A stretch of 64,000 nucleotides of DNA from Mesostigma viride (Eukaryota; Streptophyta; Mesostigmatophyceae; Mesostigmatales; Mesostigmataceae). The stretch spans positions 4,774,177-4,838,176 of the forward strand of contig RPFO01000027.1 in assembly GCA_009746045.1 (NCBI GenBank), in the 5' to 3' direction. The notes beneath the pieces are model-generated. The model saw nothing but the letters and a program-made list of their open reading frames with translations, was not told the DNA's origin and ran no database searches. A program made the position numbers and the translations under genes. Of this stretch, positions 20,487 through 31,360 are shown one piece after another (the first letter of the stretch is position 1; each line of letters starts with the position of its first letter).

Positions 20487-20830
20487 ACAGCCGGCACTTG
20501 CTCATTGACGTTTCTGTGGCTCGCCCCTTGGCTCTTAGCCATGTGCGCATGGTTCAGTTGGTGCATCCCAGGCGGCGGCCGGGCTACCCGGCGGATCGGG
20601 TTGAGCGGGCCAAGCCCACGGCCTAAGGCGATGTCGGGCACCACCGTGTGGTGCCCTTCGTCTTGGAGTTCGGGGCCTTGGGGACCCTTACCGCCGGCTT
20701 CTTTAAGGAGTAAGTAAGTACCTGCGGAAGTTCTTTTAAGGAGTGTTGCCCGCGGCTCCGGGAGGACTGCGTGGACCTGGAGGGCTAGCGGGCCCCTGGG
20801 TCGGCGCGGACCTGGACGCCGTACTGTTTA
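20487..20830 (+). pseudogene. RLE-LINE fragment, diverged
   Basis: Begins CCGGCACTTGCTCATTG, exactly where the copy at 8670 begins, just after AAATATATAAGACAG. It encodes broken pieces of the C-terminus (VWCPSSWSS and similar in shifted frames) and contains a small duplication around TTTAAGGAGT near 20697-20745. Downstream is a TTG microsatellite. Confidence 0.65.
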
Positions 20831-20920
20831 GGCTTGTTGTTGTTGTTGTTGTGTCTCACGCCGCACATGGGCAGCAGAGAATCTGTAGTGGCCGAGGGCC
20901 GGATATATTTAGTATCGGTG

Positions 20921-20951
20921 GTACTATCAAGGAGACAACCAGCAGTACTAT
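20921..20951 (-). mobile_element. element X micro-insertion with 7-bp TSD
   Basis: Seventeen bases (20928-20944, CAAGGAGACAACCAGCA) between GTACTAT at 20921-20927 and 20945-20951. Confidence 0.65.
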
Positions 20952-22420
20952 GTTTAGGCTTAGGCCCAGTCTAGTACACGGAAAGTTGGGAAGCCGATAA
21001 CCCAAAGAATAAAGCTTGGTCAACGCGAGTCAGCGCATGGAATCCAGTAGAATCTGGCAGCGAGGAACGGATAACGCTCGGATTGTCTTTTTCATTTGTC
21101 TCGATAAAACTCTCAAAAAAAAAAAATGCCTGATCAAGCAGTAATTCTGGGTTGCTGCCCAGGCATTTGACACCGATTTTCGTGAGTTTTCGTGTAGTTG
21201 GCTAGTTGCCCCCGTGTCCAGGATTTCAGAAATCGGACGTATCCAACGCAGGTCAACCTTCCTTTACGGGTTTGGTGTGCGTCGAAAAGACGATTCCAGG
21301 TATTAAGAATCTCTGCTTACCGTATTTGACGGACGACTTCCCGATTCCTCCGCCGACCCTTGAATCTTCATGTCGGCTCTCAGGAACTTTCACTTTTGCC
21401 CCCCCCAACTTTCCGTGCCTTGAGTACGTAGTAAGATTATGCCAGCCCGGGTCTATCTGCGAGGAGAGGTTGAAGGACGAACCGCACCATGTGCAAAGAC
21501 AACAAGGGTAAATTATAAGAAGGGTAATCTAAAATTTCTGCGAGTGGATTGTGTCCTCACTTGATATCCAAACTTTGGCAATCCCTCTTCTTCTAATAAC
21601 TCGATTTTAGTCACTCGTTGATGGGTTGATCGGTATGCGCGCAGGTAAGGAGGATGTGGAGCGGATCCTACACTTGGCAAATGTGGCGGTGGACTTCGGA
21701 CCAGCGGCTCAACATGCTGACACTTCCGGAGGGAAGGCTAAGGGGGCGGAAGAGAGGCTAAGGGGGCGGGCAATGAGGGTGATGAGAAGCCCACGTTGGA
21801 AATGAGACTTATTAAGTGAGACAACTATGGACGGGGAAAAAGACTTTGGAGCACGAGAGGCCTTTTGGTCTGATGGGTGGACTTCTGCCGTTATGAAGGC
21901 AGGGAACAAGGATCCGGAGAATCCAATGTATGCAAAGTTAGAAGACGTGATGCTTTATGGGCAGATGTCTGGATACGACACCAATAGGAGGGTCGTCAGT
22001 CGCACTTAATTTTTTGAGGGCCTTATCCGTAATTTCGCTTCCGCAATCTGCTCTTGCGTTTTCGACTTCCTCCTCTTGCTGTCCGTCAGCTCTGCCACCT
22101 TTATCAGGTAGTCTAGCGGCATCCAGTACAACTGCCTCTTCAACTTCCCTCCGTCCTCCCCCACAGGAAAAAAGTTGAGGGGAAATGATGAGCGCTCCAT
22201 GTGGTTGGCAGTGCTCGTCCTATTGTTTTAGATTCGAAGTTTAGGTTGTTGTCGAGTCTCTCCATGTGAAATATACCCTTAGATTGACATGTTTTACTAA
22301 ATTTCAAGCCTCTCGATGTGGAATGTACGCTCAAATTGACATGAATTAAGCATTATGACACCAAATTAGCTCGAAAATACGCGATCGGACGCCAAATTCG
22401 CGCGAAAAAACGCGATCGGA
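20952..22420. other. no gene recognised
   Basis: Short ORFs at 21206-21511 and 21827-22009 (the second with NPMYAKLEDVMLYGQMSGYD) may be exons of an unknown gene. I see no splice chain or family motif to support that. Confidence 0.3.
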
Positions 22421-22847
22421 CGATTGAAACTAGCGTTTTTTTCTTGCAAAATGCGCAAAAAATGACCCCATTCCGCGTGGGACCACCCCGTGTTGCTGCA
22501 GCGACGCGACGATGTGGACAACGAATCCAGTGCCAAGCTCGGAACGGCCGCAAAGGAGATCTGGCATCACAGGGTTCAGATGTGCGGAGATACTATGCGA
22601 TCCAGCCGGTCCACGACCTGTTTGTAGAGCTTGTGCCAAGGGGCAGCACCGAACAGATGTGGGTGACGTTGCAAAAAACATCGGACTTGACGGAGCATAA
22701 TGTCTCGGTCATAGTCTTTGACCAATAAACGCTGCAAGAGTTCAACAAGAGTCGTGATGAAATCAACACGATAAGAACAAAGACGGGAAAAACGATGTAA
22801 CTGAGAAAGAACAACACCATATTTTGCTGTGTGGGAAAGGAGCTATG

Positions 22848-22930
22848 TTTATAGCTGGGCGTTTGCTTTGGTTTGAGTCATTTCACTCTGCTGTAAGTAA
22901 ATATATTTTTAATATATAGTAGTATATAAA
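22848..22930 (+). mobile_element. RLE-LINE 3-prime UTR scrap
   Basis: TTTATAGCTGGGCGTTTGC through CTGCTGTAAGTAAATATA only. It is followed at 22941 by GGTTGTCTCCTTG, the element X end, with no clear TSD. Confidence 0.7.
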
Positions 22931-22961
22931 TATACTGCATGGTTGTCTCCTTGATAAAATA

Positions 22962-24290
22962 TGGTGGTGGGCCGGCAGCCATGTTGCTGCGTGTCGTAGT
23001 TTTGTGATGTACTTAGTTGTACATTGTGCAGCTGGCGTGATCCTTGGATGTCCGTGTCAGATTCCTATTACTTTCTTCAGGGTTCTCAGTCTTCTTTTCC
23101 AGGTTTTCCTTATGGGTGCAGGATTCTTACCTTGGGATCCAGCAGGCCTGCGACCTCGTCCGCCCCGCCCAGGCCGTCCACTGTCGCCTGCCCCGGGGCA
23201 CGCCCGGCGTGTCCACTGTCGTCAGTCCTAGTGTCTTCCCTGCCTGCGTTCATGAAAAACAACAAAAGACCTACGCGGGTATACTACACTGTGCCGACGG
23301 GATGGGTCTGAATGCGAGCTTGAACGATCAGGGGAAGGCTTGGCTTGACTCCGTTTCCCTTGAGGGGAGCGTGGGGGCCGCATTCCTGCGCGCCCTCCCC
23401 ATGAGCCCTCTGTTCACGCTGGTGCCGGCCCTTTACGCCATCGCTCTCCGCCACCAGCTGTTTGCCCCGCAACCTCTCATCACGGCAGGTGCGTCCTGCA
23501 GCAGCTGCGGGCTTGCTCTCGATACTACTGGGACGCACTACATCGCGTGCATGCGGGTGGCCAGCAGAACCAGAACTGGTTCCTCTATCTCCATACCGCT
23601 CTCCTCCGGGTGGTGTGTGCCATGCCTCGGTCGGTCTTTCCCCACTCCACCATCAAGTGCGAGGACACGAAATGGGGCCGCCCTCTACTCACCCAACCAC
23701 CGCCCCGACATTACCGTACTTGACTACGAAGGGCAGGGTTGCCACCTGCTCATCGATGTCTCCGTGGCTCGGCCGCTCTCCGGTCGTCACATCCTCCGGG
23801 CGACTGTGGATGCCGGCGCTGCTGCCTCTGTGGCTGAGCGCGCCAAGTTTGCCTCCTACGGCAATGTGGGGCCCCACCGGGTCATCCCCTTTGTCCTTGA
23901 GGAGTTCGGGCCGGGCCATGGGCCCCAAGACAGCGGAGTTTTTCCACGAGTGCTGCCAGCGCCGTGAAGACCGCCTCGACCTCGAGGGTCAGACCGCCCC
24001 GTGGTCTGCCCGCACGTGGTCCTTGTATTGGCGGCAGCGCCTGTCACTCGCCCTCACTCGCACCGTGGCTGATGTGTTATTCCGCCGCACCCGGGCCGAC
24101 TTTTGTCGCGACACATGCGGTCTAGATCCCTTCCAGGCCTGCATGGTGGGCCGGCAGCGATGTGGCTGCGTGTCGTAGTTTTGTGATGTAGTTAGTTGTA
24201 CCTTGTGCAGCTGGCGTGATCCTTGGATGTCCGGGTCCTATTACTATCTCTTCAGGGTTCTTCTTCTTTTCGGGTTTTTCCTTATGTTGC
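22962..24290 (+). pseudogene. second RLE-LINE subfamily, tail-body-tail arrangement
   Basis: A C-terminal RLE-LINE body at about 23135-24165 has frames reading QKTYAGILHCADG, CSSCGLALDTTGTHYIAC (zinc ligands), RPDITVLDYEGQG, LLIDVSVARPL and, in the next frame, ECCQRREDRLDLEGQTAPW. There are at least three frame changes. About 150 bp of its 3-prime UTR (GGTGGGCCGGCAGC through GATCCTTGGATGTCCG) stand both before the body (22962-23115) and after it (24143-24290). This is a truncated copy joined to the tail of another, as in the arrays at 54-59 kb. The sequence is clearly diverged from that family. Confidence 0.7.
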
Positions 24291-24299
24291 ATGCCAATC

Positions 24300-25009
24300 T
24301 CACCACCGTAATTTACCATTCTTAATGAATATATATAATATATAAAATAACTTACATCAGAGGGAGGGCACCCACAGGCGCCTTCATATACTACTATGCT
24401 ACAGGAGGGGGCGTGCTGGCCTCCACGACCTGAAGCCAAGCCATGTTGTCAGCTAGCTGAATCTTCTTCCATGTCACGTTCATGATGCATGGGACAACTA
24501 TGGTTAATCATCTAGATAATCTAAATGAGGCGCCGGCGCTAGCTAGTTGCGTGCATGCATCCAGCTCTTAAAAGCATGGCCTTCAAGCATGACGCAGCGC
24601 ATTGGGTTACCTCAGAATTTACTTGTCCAGCAAGGATGATCGGCCTCTTCTGATCGACATGCAACTTATACAATTTGCACGCATGGAATAATGCAATTTC
24701 TTTTGGTTATTAAAATGGATCGATATACATCTAGATTTATAGATGCTATTCTAGATTGATACATGGGACGTACCTAAACAAGTAGAAAACAGTACCATTT
24801 TGAATGTCAAGAACCCTAGTGCCTTCATTGGGGAAGTACCCGTACAAAGTAAACTACGTATTTACAACACGCTTGGTCGCCTCACTGAAAAGAAAAAATA
24901 CAAGTGACATGGTCACGGAGCAAAAAATCTCACCAACACCCACGTCCCATCCCTCCTAGCACTACAGCATGGTCCATGACCTCCCAGTGGCCAGCATGGT
25001 CCCACTGCT
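24300..25009. other. no gene recognised
   Basis: AT-rich intergenic sequence downstream of the vWA-CCCH gene. The part nearest 25009 is probably its 3-prime UTR. I see no other feature. Confidence 0.5.
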
Positions 25010-27058
25010 TCACACGTGCGCGAACTTGCAAGCTGTGCCAAAACGGCAATACCCATTGGCAAAGTGCGTGCAGACCGGCATGCCACCTGGCGAAGCCCCC
25101 TTGGCCCCTGAGATGCGCATGTCTGCTAAGTGGCTCACAATGAAGCCCTGCTGCTGCGGAACCTGACGTCCCAGGCCCTGTGGTCCCCCGGCGCGGTGGG
25201 CGCTTGGCGTGCGCTTGCTCCCCGCGTCGTAGTTGTTGGCGACGGCCCTGTTACCGAACCCGTTGCTGTAGCCGTTGCCGGCCCCTTGCTTGTTGTAGCC
25301 GTTGCCGGGCCCGTTTGTCAGCATCGCCACGTTGCCCGTGCCCCCCTGGTGCGGCAGCGCGTACTGCACCCGGTTGTTGTTGTTGTTGAGCTGGCGCGGT
25401 GCCGGGGAGGACCCGTTGTTGAGCAGTCCTGCCACCATCATGCGCTGCACGCTTGGGTCGAGGGTACCAATCGCCCGGATGCCGTCCGGGGTGAGGTTCA
25501 CCGCGGTGTTGCCGCGGTTGTCTATGGATTGGGACTCGTGGGTGGACCTCATCGCGAAACGCACGCGCTGCGACATCTGCTGCTCAAAGGCGATAAACGC
25601 GGCGTGGATCTGATGGGTGGGGTGTTCAGGGCGGGGGGGGGGAAGGGGGGCGGGAAAGGGGGCGGGAAGGGGGGCGGGAAGGGGGGCAGGAAGTAAGGAC
25701 CATCGCAACGTGGGGGTTGAATGGATGAAAGGATTCATGAATGAACATGTGACAAGGCACGGGCTTGATTGGGGGGCAAGGAGGGGGGCAGTGATAGAAT
25801 AAGGGTTCATAATGGCATCACAACGCGGGCTTGCGTGAAGGGAGGGAGGGAGGGAGGGAGGGAGGGAGGGAGGGAGGGAGGGAGGGAGGGAGGGAGGGAG
25901 GGAGGGAGGGAGGGAGGGAGGGAGGGAGGGAGGGAGGGAGGAGGGAGGGAGGGAGGGAGGGAGGGAGGGAGGGAGGGAGGGAGGGAGGGAGGGAGGAGGG
26001 AGGGAGGGAGGAGGGAGGGAGGGAGGGAGGGAGGGAGGAGGAGGGAGGGAGGGAGGAGGGAGGGAGGGAGGGAGGGAGGGAGGGAGGGAGGGAGGAGGGA
26101 GGGAGGGAGGGAGGGAGGGAGGGAGGGAGGGAGGGAGGGAGGGAGGGAGGGAGGGAGGGAGGGAGGGAGGGAGGGAGGGAGGGAGGGAGGGAGGGAGGGA
26201 GGGAGGGAGGGAGGGAGAGACACATGAACCAACACATGGCCTTGGTCTGGTTATAAAAGGTTGTTGCGGGTGTGCAATGAAGGGGAAGGGGGCTTTAGTG
26301 GTGGCATCGCACAACTTTAAGGGGCGCCTGCCTAGCACTGTTCTAAGGTCTTCACCTGGTCTATGACACAGTCATGAGATGTCACGAAATCTCACTGATT
26401 AAAGCTCAGATAGAGGCCTCACCTGGTCCGGGTTGAGCTGCGCCACAGGGATGTGGGTGACTTTCTTCTTGTCCAGGCTCTCGATGAACACCCGGTCTTC
26501 GTCGCTGATGCCCGACGTGATGAGGGTCAGGTGGAGGTACTTTGGCCACGTCGCGCTATTCAGGAGGTTCAGCATGGCCGTCTTGAACTCGGACGGACCG
26601 TTGTCGTCGCCGTCCGTGAATACCACAATGTTGGCGATATGATTTGTGAGGCTCGCTATTGCGTTGTTGATCGCCTTCACAATGGCCTCGTACATGTGCG
26701 TGCCCCCGCCGTGCGAGACCGCCGCGGTGCGAATTCGGCTCGCGTCGACTTTACCCGGCTTCACGTGGCTGTACACGCGCTCGATCCTGCTCGAGAAGAG
26801 GTCGACCGTGACTCGGGTGTTTTGGTGTTGGGACAACTTGTCCAGCAGGCTCTGTTTGGCCGTGAGGACAGCGTTCAAACGGGTCGTGCCGGGGGAGGCA
26901 GGCAACTGCATGCTGGGGGAAACGTCGATCTCGAAAACAAGGTGGGACTCCTTGTAATGTGGCTTGCCGGCCGCAGAACTAGCGGTGCCATGCACCATGT
27001 TGAGTGTCTTCTTGGAGGCGGATGCTGCAGTTTGGAAGCTGGTCGTAAAGCTTGCCAT
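25010..27058 (-). CDS. vWA-domain protein with C-terminal CCCH zinc finger, two exons
   Basis: Exon 1 (27058-26423) begins MASFTTSFQ. It encodes a vWA domain at about residues 38-205 with a complete metal-ion-dependent adhesion site: DVSPS (Asp45, Ser47, Ser49), Thr120 in GGGTHMYEA and Asp149 in FTDGDDNG. The intron (26422-25610) has CAG|GTGAGG and CATCAG|AT borders and joins codons in phase. Exon 2 (25609-25010) starts IHAAFIAFEQQM, runs through an Asn/Gly-rich linker (NNNNN; repeated GNGY) and ends in a C-x7-C-x5-C-x3-H finger with its last Cys three residues before the His, one residue from the stop. The product is about 411 aa with no signal peptide or membrane segment. vWA domains mediate protein contacts and CCCH fingers usually bind RNA, so an RNA-binding scaffold is a fair guess. 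An in-frame ATG 14 codons upstream (27100) is an alternative start. Confidence 0.85.
25838..26217 (+). repeat. (GGGA)n array inside the intron
   Basis: About 380 bp of GGGA units with occasional GGA. On the coding strand this is a pure polypyrimidine block upstream of the acceptor. Long open frames across it (Ser-Leu-Pro-Pro) are artefacts. Homopurine mirror tracts of this size can form triplex DNA. Confidence 0.97.
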
Positions 27059-27695
27059 TTCTGCACGAGGTACACAGGAAAAGACGTATTTATGAGACAC
27101 ATCGCTGTCAGAAATTCAACTCGGCTGCAGCCGCTGTCCGAGTAGTCGTACGTCCAGAGACAGAAAGACAGCCCAAAGTGAGCCGGCTTCAGAAGGAAGC
27201 CATGCGAAGAAAACGCATTAGTGCTGCCCATCTTGCCCGGTAGCACGTTTTTTGTTCCTGTTGACGAAACAGCTAGTCCGTTTTGATGAGAAAATCTTGC
27301 ACGATTTCCTGCGCAGCTGGGCAATATGTCGGAGATCTAGGCCCAGAGAAGCTCCGATGCCAACCCAACTCAAACAAAAAGACGTTCGTAGGTTCGTGAT
27401 TGGCTGGACTCATTGGCATGGAGTAGTTTTCCAAACAATTCCCAGAAACCCCTCGAATAACATCGAAAAAAAACCCGGCTTAACAACCCGCGACTAGCGG
27501 CAATCAGATAAAATGGCAATAGAATTGCGGGAGATCATGGGCTGAAGGCACGTGCCTGTTACGTTTCTGGACAAGGCTTGGTTTGTTGCGGCTCGGAACG
27601 AGGGCGATCACGGACCAGGGGCCAGAGGGCGAGGCCACAGCTTGAGAGACTAGTTGCGAGGCCACCGCCACGTTCGACGTTTTACCCTGGTTGGC

Positions 27696-27839
27696 TTGCC
27701 GGGTTGGGGGCGGTACGTCTGTCATCTGGAAGGGGTTCAACTTCCGGAAGGCGGTCCGGTTACGACGAGGGTTGGCCGGTTGGGGGCGGTACGTCTGTCA
27801 TCTGGAAGTGGTTCAACTTCCGGAAGGCGGTCCGGTTAC
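27696..27839 (+). repeat. 76-bp tandem duplication
   Basis: GGTTGGGGGCGGTACGTCTG through CTTCCGGAAGGCGGTCCGG occurs twice with one or two differences. It is noncoding as far as can be seen. No gene is recognised in 27060-30600 apart from this and decayed LINE-like tails near 29440-29480 and 29768-29800. Confidence 0.85.
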
Positions 27840-30615
27840 TGTACGACGAATAACGGTTTCTACTTTCGAGCCTTTCCAGACGCCGGGTAGAGTCGTCAGT
27901 AACTACTGTACAGCCCCTGTCCTCTCCTGCCCCTGTCGTAAGATACCTCGTGTCCTTGTCCTGTTTGCCACTGCCTTTCTTTCGCGCCAAACCTGACGAG
28001 TGCCGGGCTGCTGTCTAATGGCTACATAATTATGCGTCATGATCCTGCCTGGATGTGTTCTAGCACGTTATTAGAACTAAGCACGTTGCAGCCTAGTGAT
28101 GAAGACTGGGTGTCCACGTTTTTCAACAAACGAGGCACGCGGTTGCAGTAAAATAACAAAGCAATAAAAGTGTTTTACCATCAAATGTCAGCCTTCTTTA
28201 TTGCCCCTCTTTGTTGCCCCTGTTGTCTGCACGATCTGTAACTCTGTACAGATATGGGATGCGCTTGCCCGACATGACGTTTCATAAATTAGCTGGAGAA
28301 GGCTGTTTGGAGCAAAATTTTGGTTGGGTCATTAGGACTTGCTAGTGTGGACAGCAAGTTATGATTTTTTCCCCCATTTCCTGGGGTATAAAACTGTCAA
28401 GTTTTGCTGGCGGACCATGGGTTAGTTGGAGTAATTCGCTATACATGGCGTTGTCAACTAGAAGTAGTACCAGTAGTAGACGCGCCCTTGTGTGCGGCGG
28501 CGATCGTCATGGGCATCCACATACGAAATCGTTTTGGATTCGAAGAATGCGAGTATCCATGGGTCCGTCAACTCTGGTCAAGCGATGCTGCGCGTGTAAT
28601 GGATCCATGTTTGTTCCGTCGTTTTATTGTAACGTCAAAGCCATTTCACTCCTGCACGATATTTTGGATTTTATGCGCCCCGTGGGTTCATGCTACATTT
28701 GTTTATTTGAAGTTGAATTAGTGGGCCGCGCGGGGACTGCTTGCTGCGTTGTTTAAGGTCCCCGTTTCCTGCAGACAATCGATCAATGACCATAAAGGCC
28801 GCCGATCCTTAGTGGCGCTGCGTTGTTTGATATTTTGCGGCTGTTCATGGGTTTGTGAGTGCTGCCCTTGCAAGAACGCAGTCCGTAATTAACCTAATAT
28901 TGTTGTCCGGTAAATCTTTTGAAGCCACTGTGCAGAGGGTGACAACGTGGCGACATCCCTTAGAAGTGGACCTCAGGTACCGTGGTATGTCCATGCCTGT
29001 ATTGCTTAATGCCTTATATATTCATTGAGAATATATTTGTCTGTATATATTCATGCCTTCTATATATACCCCCCTAACGCCCTATATATAATATGCCTAC
29101 CACTTGCCACTCCTGCTAACTACCCTTGCCCCGATAACTACCCTTGCACACCCCCTAGTCCGCCCCACTTCATCAACTCCGGTTATCTACACCTAACCCC
29201 TCTCTTCCCGTCCTTCACATGACCGTGACCTATGTCATGTAACTTTTTTGCGTTTAATGTATGTACTTTCCCACATGCTCGATTCCCCGGCCATAGGCTG
29301 GCCCTCCTGGCCTCGTGGTCTGTCGCATCACGCCGAATTTCCAATTATCCTTCCTCGATTTTGCACCCACCCACACCCCATCCCGCAACCCATCCGGTTC
29401 TACCCGTCCTGTTAATGCTCGTTGCTCCGGTTCACTCCCGTGACTCCCGAACGGGACCCCATGAAGACTTTTTTTAGATGTTCCATTGTCTTCCCGTCCC
29501 CTACCACCCACCCCGACCGGTTCCTGCCCCTCCCGTCCCATTTTCTTGCTCATGGAGTGGCTTTCTTGCTCATCCTGTCCCCAGAATTTTCTAGCTCGCG
29601 CCCAATTTCATCTCGTCAGAGTTTTTCCTTTTGTGTACTCATTCAAGAGAAAAAAGAAGTTCCCTGGAAAACGATGTCTCTCTTTTTTGTTGTTGTTGCT
29701 TGAACCATCGAACCCATCCTGTCTCCGAACTCCAAAGTTCCTTTCGTCCCATCCAACCCATCCCGCTTAGGACTTGATGCGCGCACGTGGCGCAGACTGC
29801 GTGTAAAATCACTCAATCTATCAACTAACTAATGAATCAATCCAACGGGCACCCCATTCAGTTACCACCACACCCCCTCCTGTCCCAATCGTTTCTCCTC
29901 CTGGCCCCATCATATTCATTACTGCCCCAATGTTTTTTGTAGCTAAGATCGATCCTGCCCCATCCCCATGATTACATGGAGCGCCTATTATGAGCCCCTA
30001 TCTCTTTCCCCATGAATGAATGAATTAATTGATTGATTAATCAATTAATGTATTAATCTCGTGTCCTTCCTATAGAATTAGTTATGGAGTCCCTATGCGG
30101 CGCATCCCTTTCAGTCTAAACCCGTTTTCTAGTCATCTCGTCATGTAGTCCCGTTCATATCACCACTACTCGTGTAAAATTCGCATATATCTAGTCTCCG
30201 TGCCATTCCTCCCTCCAGTCCTGTCCTATCCCCTAGCCAGGTGTCGTGCCCCATCCCCCTCCGCTTGATTGCTTGCAACGCAGCCACTCCCCAACTGGTT
30301 AGATTCGAAAAGGGGCCAGATTTCGTCCTGGACCCTTGATGTCCCTGTCTAAGGTCCCCACGATGTGTAATTAAAAAGGATTTCCTAAAATGCTTTACAA
30401 CTCCAGTCGCTTGCATGCTGCCGGGCGTTTATCCCCATGTACTTCGTCTCCAGTCGGTGGGTTTGGTGGGCAATCCCTTTAATTTATATAGACCTTTAAG
30501 TAGTAAAGCTTAAACTTCTCGTCCGATAATCACCCTAGAGCCTAGATGTGTGGCGGTGGCATCACTGGCATGCGTCAGGCAGTCTTGTGATTGGCGCTTA
30601 TTGAATCAGACTGCT

Positions 30616-30645
30616 CTGGTGTATCAAGGAGACAACCTGGTGTAT
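30616..30645 (-). mobile_element. element X micro-insertion, 12 nt, with 9-bp TSD
   Basis: CAAGGAGACAAC (30625-30636) between CTGGTGTAT at 30616-30624 and 30637-30645. Confidence 0.7.
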
Positions 30646-30654
30646 ATATAGCAC

Positions 30655-31015
30655 TCCGAGTTCGGGGCCATGGGGACCCTGACCGCCGGCTTCTTTAAGG
30701 AGTGCTCCCGGCTCTGGGAGGACGGCCTGGACCTGGAGGGCCAGCGGGCCCCTTGGTCAGCGCAGACCTGGACGTCGTACTGGCGCCAACGTCTTTCGGT
30801 AGCGCTTACCCGGGCTATGGCTGGCATCTTGCTCCGCCGCACGCGGGCCATGACTTTGCTGCCGGCACGGTTATTAGGCTGTTTTACTTCACTTTCCGCG
30901 GTGCGGATCGAGTGTCCCATGCTGGCTGTAGTTGTTTTGTCGTACTTGGTATCTCTTGTTAGCGTTGGCTTTGGTTATGATTAATTGGGTGCCTTCACTC
31001 TGATGTAAGTAATTA
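30655..31015 (+). pseudogene. RLE-LINE fragment of the older subfamily
   Basis: Starts GAGTTCGGGGCCATGGGG right after TATATATAGC. It encodes the last about 75 codons (TAGFFKECSRLWEDGLDLEG) and a tail like that of 8670-9975 (CTCTGATGTAAGTAATTATA). 31016-31360 holds nothing recognisable. Confidence 0.7.
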
Positions 31016-31360
31016 TAATTTCATGGTCCGCTGACCCATTTTTGGCACTTTCATACCCCTGAAAATGAAAAAAATCATAACTCACAGGCCACAACTCCAA
31101 ATACCCCCAACCAAGATGCTAGGAGTATCTACACTTCAAGGGCTTTCAGAATATGCAATGATACCATGGCTTTATCAAAGCATTTGGATGATAGCTCTAG
31201 TCAAAGCTGGCCAAAAGACGATCTTTTTCTCCCCAAGGAAAAGTTTACCCCCCCCTTTTTTCCCAGGGAGGGTAGGGAACCTCAATACCAACATTGGACA
31301 ACGTAGTTGGATAGTCCAATGGGGGTTTCCTTGGGTCAGACCATCCGGATAACCCATAAA

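Noticed and set aside
22962-24290. LTR retrotransposon
   Set aside because: The two 150-bp direct repeats are 3-prime UTRs of an RLE-LINE. There are no LTR termini, primer site or gag/pol order, and the body encodes a LINE C-terminus.
25769-26338. Glu-Gly-Gly-Arg and Ser-Leu-Pro-Pro repeat proteins
   Set aside because: They come from the (GGGA)n block, which lies in an intron with good borders on the minus strand.
26453-27145. 230-codon plus-strand ORF opposite the vWA exon
   Set aside because: It is the antisense of an exon with complete MIDAS residues and good splice borders, with no domain of its own.
29000-30500. Protein-coding gene in the C/T-rich stretch
   Set aside because: Only short low-complexity ORFs occur. 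Two places resemble decayed LINE tails (CTCCCGTGACTCCCGAACGG near 29440 and GCGCACGTGGCGCAGACTGC near 29780), but they are too degraded to annotate as features.
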